DNA of 64,000 nt from an uncultured Candidatus Saccharibacteria bacterium (GTDB taxonomy: Bacteria; Patescibacteriota; Saccharimonadia; Saccharimonadales; Saccharimonadaceae). The stretch lies in contig CAMNGP010000002.1 of NCBI GenBank assembly GCA_946538495.1, positions 1 to 64,000 of the forward strand, written 5' to 3'. The notes under the pieces were generated by a model. It did no database searches, was not told where the DNA came from, and saw only the letters and a list, made by a program, of their open reading frames with translations. The position numbers were made by a program, and so were the translations under genes. Below, piece by piece: positions 53,330-60,885 of the stretch (the first letter of the stretch is position 1; each line of letters starts with the position of its first letter).

Positions 53330-54112
53330 TTATATATTAAATATTGGATTACTAAAACATAAAACGATAATGCCGATCAATAATGCGCCAAAAATTACTG
53401 GGCCAAGGATGTGCTTGAAGCGGAAATCATCCTGGTATTTAATCATGGCCTGGCGCGCATAGTTATAAACGAATGCAAAGATGGTTAGAATAATTGCTAG
53501 TTGCGGAATACGAATGCCGGTAGAACCAAAGGTATAGACAATTTCCCACATATAGCAAAGGCTGGCAACTTCAGCAAAAACTAGACCACAAACCAGCGTG
53601 GTGAGCGTAAAATCTTTGGCGTCACTTTGTACTAATACATGACGGCTAGCAGCATAGCCAATCAAGAATGATAATACCACTAGAAGAATCGAGTCGACAT
53701 TTGCGGACATAACGGTGGCGGCAGAAATACCCAAAAATACTGCGATTAGAGACTGTGCAAGTGTAGCCTGTTCAGAAGAGAGCGGCTTGATAAAAAGTAG
53801 CCAAATCGAATAGATTGCCATCAAGATAAAATCTACTACTAAGAAGGAAGAGCCAGCATAATAGGTGAGTAATACAACACTAACGCCAACGATTAAATCG
53901 ACGAGATTCGATTTGATATTTAGCCAAAGATAGCGGCTGCGCACAGCGAAGATTCGCCATTTGGAAATAAAAACAAGTAACAGTCCTAGCAATGGACTGC
54001 CAGATAGGACCGTAATCAAAACGGAGCCCACGCCAAGTAAGAGATTCAGAAAAACGTGAACCGCTGAACTCGCAATATTACGAGACTTTCTAGCTAAAAC
54101 ATAATCTGCCAT
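53330..54112 (-). CDS. Multi-spanning membrane protein, unknown
   Basis: 260 aa, about eight predicted transmembrane helices. No motif recognised. It lies 11 nt upstream of htrA on the same strand, so co-expression with envelope quality control is possible. TATAAT is 10 nt before the ATG and there is no Shine-Dalgarno; it is divergent from lepB with 61 nt between them. Confidence 0.65.
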   Translation of the reverse strand: MADYVLARKSRNIASSAVHVFLNLLLGVGSVLITVLSGSPLLGLLLVFISKWRIFAVRSRYLWLNIKSNLVDLIVGVSVVLLTYYAGSSFLVVDFILMAIYSIWLLFIKPLSSEQATLAQSLIAVFLGISAATVMSANVDSILLVVLSFLIGYAASRHVLVQSDAKDFTLTTLVCGLVFAEVASLCYMWEIVYTFGSTGIRIPQLAIILTIFAFVYNYARQAMIKYQDDFRFKHILGPVIFGALLIGIIVLCFSNPIFNI

Positions 54113-54173
54113 ATATTTATATATTATAGCAAATATTTTAAATTAAGCTTAAAATAATGATATAATAGCCCAT

Positions 54174-54842
54174 ATGGAAGCAACTTTTTTTCAGCGACAT
54201 CCTCTGTTTAAAGATATTCTGAGCTTAGTGTCATTTATTTTGGCAATTGTAGTGGGAACGCTTCTTTTGAATACTTATGTATATCGTTCTTATAATGTAG
54301 TGGGTGGAAGTATGGAAAACACTTTACACGAAGACGACAGAGTAATCGTAAATCGCGCAGCGGTTTCTTGGTCACATTTTATGGGCCAAGAATATGTGCC
54401 TGAGCGGGGCCAGATTATCGTGTTCTTGAACGAAGACGAGGAAAAAGTCAAAGAATATAAGGCGCAAGGGATTGAACATCCTATGACTTGTAATGTGCCA
54501 TCCAATGTAAATGATCAATACATCATTAAGCGTGTAATTGCTTTCCCTGGTGAGAGAGTAGTAGTTAAAGACGGCGTGATGACAATTTATAACGACGAAC
54601 ATCCAGATGGTTTTGTTTATGATAACGAATGGCGGACATCCGAAACCGAAGGCCCCAAAGAACATACTTCTGGCGAAGTAGATTTGACTGTACCAGAAGG
54701 TGAGTTATTTGTGTCGGGAGATAATCGCGAAGGGTCTAATTCTTGGGACTCGAGGAACGGTCTTGGTACGATTCCCTACTGCCGAATCATTGGCCCAGTG
54801 GCTTTAAGAATATTCCCATTCGACAAAATCAGAGCTTTTTAA
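54174..54842 (+). CDS. lepB: Signal peptidase I
   Basis: 222 aa. Cleaves signal peptides outside the membrane. N-terminal helix (about 19-38), the serine in GGSMENTL, the lysine in IIKRVIAFPGE, and box E SGDNREGSNSWDSR. An insertion of about 40 residues sits between the box-B Ser region and the Lys. TATAAT then AGCCCAT then ATG, no Shine-Dalgarno: near-leaderless. Confidence 0.96.
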   Translation: MEATFFQRHPLFKDILSLVSFILAIVVGTLLLNTYVYRSYNVVGGSMENTLHEDDRVIVNRAAVSWSHFMGQEYVPERGQIIVFLNEDEEKVKEYKAQGIEHPMTCNVPSNVNDQYIIKRVIAFPGERVVVKDGVMTIYNDEHPDGFVYDNEWRTSETEGPKEHTSGEVDLTVPEGELFVSGDNREGSNSWDSRNGLGTIPYCRIIGPVALRIFPFDKIRAF

Positions 54843-54846
54843 TATC

Positions 54847-55695
54847 CTACCGTAACTTATTGATAAGATTTTTCAAATCGGTGTCGGATTTGCATTTGAA
54901 GGTAAGACTGCGACCAGTGATTTTGACAACAGCATTGTATTTACTGGCAAGACTATCTTCGTCTTTGTGATATTTGCTTTGTTTAATTAAGGCGACGGAA
55001 GATTTGGGTGTGTGATCAGCAAAATAACGTTCGACTTTGCGGGCAGTCCAGCCCTCTTCGATGATTTTTGGTAGAACCTTTTTGATGGTGGCCTCGTCAC
55101 GAGAAACTAGTGGACGCATAACGCCTTCGGTGAGCTTTTCCTTAACCATGATTTTTTTGACATCTTCTGGCAAGTTTAACAGTCGCATGGTAGTACGGAC
55201 TGAGGCCTCGGACTTCCCTACTTTGGCGGCGATATCTTCGTCGCTAAGGTTGAACTGAGTTTTTAGTTTAGCGTAGGCCGTAGCGAGTTCGATAGCATTC
55301 AAATCCTCACGTTGAGCATTCTCGATAATGGAGAGTTCCAGCCGATTCTGTGAATCTAATGTGCGAATAATAGCAGGGATTTTTTCGAGACCAGCGATTT
55401 TGCTAGCACGCCAACGACGCTCACCGGCAACGATTTTATATTTGCCATCTTCTTTGGTAACTACGATTGGTTGTAATACGCCATGTTCTTTGATGGAGGC
55501 AGCCAATGCATTGAGGGCTTCCTGGTCAAATTCACGGCGTGGTTGCTCTTCATCACGCACGATTTCACTGATTTTGAGCGTTTTGAGTTCGCTTGATTTT
55601 TTGTCTTCGGTGGCGGTAGGATCAAACTCGTCATCAATGAGCTCGGTCGGGATTAGTGATTCAAATCCGCGACCTAATCCTTTTTTCAGATTCAT
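54847..55695 (-). CDS. parB: Chromosome partitioning protein ParB
   Basis: 282 aa. CTPase clamp that loads at parS sites. The N-terminal box I GERRWRASKIAGL and the arginine-rich region ENAQREDLNAIE are intact, followed by the HTH (SDEDIAAKVGKSEASVR) and dimerisation domain. Overlaps parA by 4 nt. No parS consensus was seen in this window. Confidence 0.96.
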   Translation of the reverse strand: MNLKKGLGRGFESLIPTELIDDEFDPTATEDKKSSELKTLKISEIVRDEEQPRREFDQEALNALAASIKEHGVLQPIVVTKEDGKYKIVAGERRWRASKIAGLEKIPAIIRTLDSQNRLELSIIENAQREDLNAIELATAYAKLKTQFNLSDEDIAAKVGKSEASVRTTMRLLNLPEDVKKIMVKEKLTEGVMRPLVSRDEATIKKVLPKIIEEGWTARKVERYFADHTPKSSVALIKQSKYHKDEDSLASKYNAVVKITGRSLTFKCKSDTDLKNLINKLR

Positions 55696-56465
55696 TTCGT
55701 TCTCTCCTCTACTTCTTTGGTAAATGCTTTATAGGCTTTGGCGCCTTTACTAAACTTATCGTATGCGCCAACCGGCACGCCGTGACTAGGCGCTTCGGCT
55801 ACGCGCACATTGCGCGGAATAGTAGTCTTGAAAGTTAAGTTTTTAAAGTATTTCTGGATTTCGTTATAAACCTGAATGGAGAGACTCGTGCGTTTGTCAT
55901 ACATAGTGGCGAGTACGCCGAGTAAACGAAGACTAGGGTTAGCTTGCTTCATAACTAGCTTCATGGATTCCAATAATTGTGCTACACCCTCAAGCGCATA
56001 AAATTCGGTCTGAACAGGAAGTAGAAGATAGTTGCTAGCAATCATGCCGTTAACCGTAAGGAGTGAAAGCGAAGGTGGCGAATCGATGATGATGTAATCA
56101 TAGTTGTTTTCGACACTACGAATAGCATCGCGCAAACGAACAAATTTGCGTTGCATACCAGTGATTTCGACTTCGGCATTAGCGAGATCTGGCGCTGTAG
56201 GGGCGAGGTCAAAATTCTTGTATTTGGTGGGGCGGATTGCATCTGACAACTGTGCCACACCCAGAATAACATTCGTCATGGTGATACCAAGCACGCCAGA
56301 ATCGGTCTTATCGATTCCGAGTCCGGAAGTGGCATTGCCCTGCGGATCAAAATCAATCAATAAAGTTTTGAATTTATCTTTTGCGAGATAATATGCCAAA
56401 TTGACGGCAGTCGTAGTCTTCCCTACGCCGCCCTTTTGATTAGTTACACATATTACCTTCGCCAT
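55692..56465 (-). CDS. parA: Chromosome partitioning ATPase ParA
   Basis: 257 aa from ATG 56465 (MAKVICVTNQKGGVGKTTT), chosen because the deviant Walker A KGGVGKTT begins at residue 11 as in the family; a longer frame starting 153 nt upstream passes through a terminator. Forms ATP-bound dimers on DNA that move ParB. TATAAT is 10 nt before the ATG. Confidence 0.96.
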   Translation of the reverse strand: MAKVICVTNQKGGVGKTTTAVNLAYYLAKDKFKTLLIDFDPQGNATSGLGIDKTDSGVLGITMTNVILGVAQLSDAIRPTKYKNFDLAPTAPDLANAEVEITGMQRKFVRLRDAIRSVENNYDYIIIDSPPSLSLLTVNGMIASNYLLLPVQTEFYALEGVAQLLESMKLVMKQANPSLRLLGVLATMYDKRTSLSIQVYNEIQKYFKNLTFKTTIPRNVRVAEAPSHGVPVGAYDKFSKGAKAYKAFTKEVEERTK

Positions 56466-56558
56466 AACACTTACGATTATAACATAAAATAAGGAAAAGC
56501 TAAAATCATTTTTGGTGGCTAGACTTGTTTGTTTATAATTATTACAACATGGGTCAAG

Positions 56559-56602
56559 AAAAAATGTCCTTATTCGCCCTGTGGGCTGTGGGACATTTTT
56601 TT
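56559..56602. terminator. Bidirectional terminator between rplU and parA
   Basis: AAAAAATGTCC/GGACATTTTTT (56559-56569, 56591-56601), 21-nt loop containing GCCC-TGT-GGGC. The minus strand ends rplU. Confidence 0.8.
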
Positions 56603-56666
56603 CATTGCTAGGTTGCAATAATTACACGAACAAATCTGGCAAATGCTACCAAAAGCAATTTTAGCT

Positions 56667-56975
56667 TTAGCCGATTTTGGTGATTTCAATCTCAGTGTAT
56701 TTTTGGCGATGGCCAGTTTCGGTGTGTTCGCGCTTTTTAGGCTTGTAGTGAATAATGCGAACCTTGTCACCCTTCACCTCGGGCGTTTTGACTTTAGCTG
56801 AAACTTTTACGCCCTTTACCGTAGGTGTGCCGACTTCGGTTTTGTCGCCGTCTATTACGAGTAAAGCGTCAAGTTCGAGCTCTTTGGTTCCTGCCGGGAG
56901 GAGGTCCACCCGTAGGGTCTCTTTTTCGGTGACGACATATTGTTTGCCGCCAACTAGAATGACTGCTTTTTTCAT
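56667..56975 (-). CDS. rplU: 50S ribosomal protein L21
   Basis: 102 aa, full length. Binds 23S rRNA. VGGKQYVVTEKETLRVDLL and the C-terminal YKPKKREHTETGHRQKYTEI are typical. AAGGAT precedes the start. rpmA (L27), normally adjacent, is not here. Confidence 0.96.
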   Translation of the reverse strand: MKKAVILVGGKQYVVTEKETLRVDLLPAGTKELELDALLVIDGDKTEVGTPTVKGVKVSAKVKTPEVKGDKVRIIHYKPKKREHTETGHRQKYTEIEITKIG

Positions 56976-57031
56976 ATTAATCCTTTATTAACTCTTGTAA
57001 TTTTATCATAATTGCAAGAATAATGCAAGAA

Positions 57032-57065
57032 AATACCGCCCAAAGGAGCTCCCCTGAGCGGTATT
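57032..57065 (-). terminator. Terminator of the LPSTG surface-protein gene
   Basis: AATACCGC/GCGGTATT with a GC-rich loop; on the minus strand followed by TTCTTG after the T-rich stem. Moderately strong. Confidence 0.65.
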
Positions 57066-57075
57066 GGATTTTGTT

Positions 57076-58623
57076 TTATTTGTCTGATTTCGCCTTTGGC
57101 TCCTTAGCTACTTCTTTTGGCTCAGCGTCTTTAGTTTGAGCTGCGTCTTTAGTTTCTTTTGGAGACTCTTCGGTTTTGGCAATTTCTTCACCTTTAGCTT
57201 TGCTCTCTACCTTGGCAAGAGTCTTCTTGGTGCGATAGAGATAATAACCGCCACCACCAATGCCGAGGATTACAACTACTGCCATCACGATTTCGAGCGG
57301 ACCAGTGGACGGTAACTCTTGACAGCCTTCCATTTCTGGGTTGGTTTTACAGTTTTTCTCTTGGCATTCTGGTAAATTTGGATTAGTGGTACAATCTTGG
57401 CATCCTGGCGCATCTGGATTAGTGGTACAATCCTGACATTCTGGTGCATCTGGATTCGTGGTACAGTCCACTACTGGATCTTCACAAGGCTCGGAAACTA
57501 AGACTGACGCTTGATTCCCAAGTGTACCGTAACCACCGTCGGCCAATGCGTAATCCATATATACTGTATTAATTAGTCTTGAGGTGCCACAGGTTTTACC
57601 GTCAAATACTTCGTCGGTGATTTTGGCATCATATTCGATATACCAACCAGCTCCACCAACACTAAGTTGATAGGTTAATGCCCCATTCGACGTGAAAAAG
57701 TCGCCTGAAAGAGCTTCAGTTTTTTTGGCTCCACTGGTTGCCGTATCCTTAAATACTGCGTCAGATGCTGCAACCAGACCAGTAGGCAATTGGTCTTTGA
57801 TAGCAATTTTTGTTGTGGCGATGCTGCCTAGGTTTTTAGCAACAACCTTATAATGAATCGTGTCGCCAACTTTGGCATTAATGTTATCATAGTAGTTTAC
57901 GCCGTCAGTAGAAGCCATTTTGGAAAGATAAATTGAAGCTTGTTCTGCTTTAACTTTATAAATGATATATCCAGAATACTCTGCGCAGCCAGGTACTTTC
58001 CCGTCTAAGGTACAATTTGTCTCGCCTTCAGCGCAATAACCTATTAATGCGCCCGAGGTAAACATATCTTCGCCAATTTTTGCCGTCGTTCTTCCGCCGT
58101 TCCAATAGATTGTTGCTGAATTATCTACATATCTTAGGCGTACGCCCACACTGGATTTATTGATAAAATCAGCTTCGTCCCATACGCTCGTCGGATTGGC
58201 ATTTGAGGCAGAAATTTTCGCGCCAGTTTCTGCGGTTGAGTCGCCAGATATTACTCCAGGAAAATAGGCAAAAACTTTCGTATTTTCGGCAGTTAGCTTA
58301 TAGTTCGAAGCTGCATTGTTATGATAAAACACATATACTTCAAACTCTTGACCATTTTTGGCGTCTGCGTCAGATATTTCAACTTGGTCTCTAAAGGTCG
58401 TTTCGCCAGCTTTACGAACGCGAACAAAGTTTCTTTCATCACCAATACCAACAGATTCACTACTTTGATTATTAGTGATCGAATTAAACGTAACATACGT
58501 TGCTGGTTTATCCATTTCAAAAGTTCTACGCTCTGGACCCCATGCCTGTGCAGCACATACACCCTGGAGCGCCAAAAGTATCGTAATAGCTATTCCACCC
58601 GTTTTTATGAAGATTTTCTTCAT
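57076..58623 (-). CDS. LPSTG-type surface protein with Cys-rich stalk
   Basis: 515 aa. Signal peptide (1-27), Ig-like extracellular domains (DUF11-like VRLRYVDNSATIY and VVAKNLGSIATTKIAIKDQL), then four to five repeats of CTTNPxxPxCQ (about 387-430), LPSTG at 437-441, a helix (443-463) and a long Lys/Glu-rich tail of about 50 residues. The tail is longer than in a standard sortase signal. AAGGAGG supports the start. Likely displayed on the surface. Confidence 0.88.
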   Translation of the reverse strand: MKKIFIKTGGIAITILLALQGVCAAQAWGPERRTFEMDKPATYVTFNSITNNQSSESVGIGDERNFVRVRKAGETTFRDQVEISDADAKNGQEFEVYVFYHNNAASNYKLTAENTKVFAYFPGVISGDSTAETGAKISASNANPTSVWDEADFINKSSVGVRLRYVDNSATIYWNGGRTTAKIGEDMFTSGALIGYCAEGETNCTLDGKVPGCAEYSGYIIYKVKAEQASIYLSKMASTDGVNYYDNINAKVGDTIHYKVVAKNLGSIATTKIAIKDQLPTGLVAASDAVFKDTATSGAKKTEALSGDFFTSNGALTYQLSVGGAGWYIEYDAKITDEVFDGKTCGTSRLINTVYMDYALADGGYGTLGNQASVLVSEPCEDPVVDCTTNPDAPECQDCTTNPDAPGCQDCTTNPNLPECQEKNCKTNPEMEGCQELPSTGPLEIVMAVVVILGIGGGGYYLYRTKKTLAKVESKAKGEEIAKTEESPKETKDAAQTKDAEPKEVAKEPKAKSDK

Positions 58624-58651
58624 AGTCCTCCTTACTTTAAGTTATATATTT

Positions 58652-60262
58652 TTATAAACCTTCGCTATAATCTGCGCCGTCAACGCCTGTCGCGTTGTCT
58701 AGACTCTGTTCAATTGTTCCGCCGCCGCTTGCACTTGGAGTACTTCCAGTTACCTCTCCAGTACTGACAGTGGCACCAGCATTAAAGTCATTTGATGGTC
58801 CAGATCCTTCCGTAGTACCAGCGACAGGTCTTGGCGCTTCTCCACCCGCGCCAGCGGTAGACTGCGATCCTCCACTAGTGCTGCTAGGAGGAGTGCCGCC
58901 AGTGACTTCGTGGCCAATTTGCCCTGATGGCTGACCGTCATAGGTGTTCGTCCCAGGATTATAGGGGCGATTAGAGTCAGCAGTCGGTTCTGGCGTCGTT
59001 CCCCTGTTTTGGCTTTCCGGCTGAACAATGTTGTCGTTGGCTCCGGAGTTTTCGTTCGCCTCAGCCTGATTCTTTGGCTCAGGAGTTGGTTCAGGCTCTG
59101 ATGTGGGATTGTCTTCTGATGGAGTATCTTTCGTTGGTTTGTTATCTCTACTGATTATTACGGGGATAGGATCCCCATCGTAGTAGACGACATTTAGCAA
59201 ATTCGTGCATACAGTATTAAAGTATCTGACCACCTCTTTTCCATCTGCTTTAGTTGTGACTCTTACAAGTTCTGGCTTATCACCTTCTCTAACTAAATCG
59301 TCAACCGCAAGCTCCGTAAACATGCCAGTCATAACATGATGGTAATCTGCATTCGGTTCTCCTTCTTCAGGGTTAAACTCCCTATACTCAATACCCATGT
59401 TAAGAATCTTCTTGTTATCTTCTGGCCGACCGAATTCGAATGTAGTGTTCTTATATTGCCCCATTAGCCATGAAACAAGTTCTTTCATATCGTCTGGATC
59501 TGTTTGATAGAGTATTTCTTCGGCTTTTTTCTGAGATTTACCGGAAAACCTTGGATGGCCGAGAATACTTAGCTCCGCAGCGGCTACTGGACCATGAGTA
59601 CGAACTATATGTTCAAAAAACGCGGCGTAATCCTCTATTGTTTCTAGCCCCTCAAACTGCCCATCGTATAGATCCAAGAATTCTTCATTTTCTAGAAGGT
59701 TTTTCTTAAATGCCACCCAGTATTTGGTTTCTTCACTGTAATCCTCTGCATACTGATGACCTCCTGGCGTAGTTGAAAGATTGAATGGCAATTCGTTTTC
59801 TTCGTCGATTTTTTCAAAAATCCATCTTAGGTCCTTGGACCTTTCGGTTTCATGATCGTCGGTGGTTTCATGATCGTCGGTGATTTCAGAATTGTCTGAT
59901 GAGCCATATCCATTCAGCTCCTCTTCCGACAAGTCTTCGGGGGCACCCTGTCGAAAAGCATTATTGATAGCCATACCAGCAGCACCCAGGAGGGTGGCAC
60001 CCGCCAGAGCCATAAAGCCCCTTCTGGAAAGATTTTTCTCTTTGCCTCGTTCGGCACCTTGAGCGGAATTTGGGTGATTTGCCGATGGAGGTGTTTCCGT
60101 ACTGCCCCTCGTATCAAGTAGTTCCGTTTCGTCAAAGTCCCGACCAGATAAGACTGCTCTGATTATATCTTGAAGTGTACCTTCTTCAAACTCTTTTTTA
60201 GTGAGAGGTGATTTATCGGGCCCTTCATTCCCGTTGTTAGCCCCAGATCTTTCCGGATTCAT
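58652..60262 (-). CDS. Surface or secreted protein with an internal Tat-like signal
   Basis: 536 aa. Residues 1-78 are hydrophilic; at 79-98 an SRRGFMALAGATLLGAAGMA segment looks like a twin-arginine signal or a single anchor, placed unusually far from the N terminus. The middle (about 140-340) is a mixed alpha/beta region with conserved-looking Trp and Tyr. The last about 180 residues are Pro/Ser/Gly/Thr-rich low complexity. GGGAG precedes the ATG. Function unknown. Confidence 0.75.
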   Translation of the reverse strand: MNPERSGANNGNEGPDKSPLTKKEFEEGTLQDIIRAVLSGRDFDETELLDTRGSTETPPSANHPNSAQGAERGKEKNLSRRGFMALAGATLLGAAGMAINNAFRQGAPEDLSEEELNGYGSSDNSEITDDHETTDDHETERSKDLRWIFEKIDEENELPFNLSTTPGGHQYAEDYSEETKYWVAFKKNLLENEEFLDLYDGQFEGLETIEDYAAFFEHIVRTHGPVAAAELSILGHPRFSGKSQKKAEEILYQTDPDDMKELVSWLMGQYKNTTFEFGRPEDNKKILNMGIEYREFNPEEGEPNADYHHVMTGMFTELAVDDLVREGDKPELVRVTTKADGKEVVRYFNTVCTNLLNVVYYDGDPIPVIISRDNKPTKDTPSEDNPTSEPEPTPEPKNQAEANENSGANDNIVQPESQNRGTTPEPTADSNRPYNPGTNTYDGQPSGQIGHEVTGGTPPSSTSGGSQSTAGAGGEAPRPVAGTTEGSGPSNDFNAGATVSTGEVTGSTPSASGGGTIEQSLDNATGVDGADYSEGL

Positions 60263-60356
60263 TTGTTTTCTCCCATTATATTTGATAGCAAAACTATTCT
60301 GGTTTTAGTTTAGCATGAGCTTTTAGTGTGGTCAAGAATTTTGTCGAGATTGCTTC

Positions 60357-60391
60357 ATCAAAAAACCGAACATTTTGTTCGGCTTTTTGAT
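60357..60391 (-). terminator. Terminator of the two-peptide operon
   Basis: Near-perfect 16-bp hairpin ATCAAAAAA-CCGAACA/TGTTCGG-CTTTTTGAT, one mismatch, with T tract on the minus strand. Confidence 0.85.
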
Positions 60392-60399
60392 ATAAGGTT

Positions 60400-60513
60400 T
60401 TACATTAGACTCATAAAGAGAACGGCTAGTTCATAGAAAGTCTGGAAATTATTAATTCCGATCGGACTTACATTGGCAATCCTTTCTGTTAAAGTTAATA
60501 TTTGTTTGCTCAT
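60400..60513 (-). CDS. Tiny peptide 2 (37 aa)
   Basis: 37 codons and TAA, in the same transcript as peptide 1 and before the terminator. The first half is hydrophilic (begins MSKQILTLTERIANVSP) and the last 10 residues are hydrophobic (ending FMSLM), so it may bind membranes. AAAGGA lies 12 nt upstream, a slightly long spacing. Possible pheromone, toxin or modified-peptide precursor; unknown. Confidence 0.6.
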   Translation of the reverse strand: MSKQILTLTERIANVSPIGINNFQTFYELAVLFMSLM

Positions 60514-60546
60514 CTTATGTTAAAGTCCTTTCTTTATGACAAGAAA

Positions 60547-60690
60547 TTATAATCCAAAGATACTAGCGGAGCCAATCTTGCGCATGAGATCGAGCGTAGC
60601 TTTGTTCACTTTCTTTTCTGGTGAGACGTATTCTTTTTCGTCAGGGTACGTCTCATAAGAAAGCACCTTAAGACTATTTTTTCTTGTCAT
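60547..60690 (-). CDS. Tiny peptide 1 (47 aa)
   Basis: 47 codons and TAA. AAAAAGGAAAATAT-ATG gives a good ribosome site. Begins MTRKNSLKVLSYETYPDEKE and ends KIGSASIFGL: a charged front and a small, uncharged 10-residue end, similar in layout to precursors of modified peptides. No helper enzymes are adjacent. Not recognised. Confidence 0.65.
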   Translation of the reverse strand: MTRKNSLKVLSYETYPDEKEYVSPEKKVNKATLDLMRKIGSASIFGL

Positions 60691-60763
60691 ATATTTTCCT
60701 TTTTGTTTTATTGTTTTTATTTTTGTTTGTTAGAATTTTTATTTTATTTTCTAACTTGTCCTT

Positions 60764-60792
60764 AGTGTAGCACACTTTAGCGATTTTGTCAA
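60764..60792 (-). promoter_or_regulatory. Strong promoter of the two-peptide operon
   Basis: Minus strand TTGACA (60787-60792), 17 nt, TACACT (60764-60769). Transcription from about 60757 gives a leader that begins with a GTTAGAA/TTCTAAC hairpin (60729-60755), which may stabilise the RNA. Confidence 0.8.
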
Positions 60793-60885
60793 TACTGTTT
60801 ATGCTAATATTTCTTAGTTTTGTCAAGTTAACAGAGACAATAATCCAAAAACAAACCCAGTAAGGACGTATGTATTTTTTACAAT

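Noticed and set aside
56466..56618. N-terminal extension of ParA
   Set aside because: It would cross the rplU terminator and precede the conserved MAKVI start.
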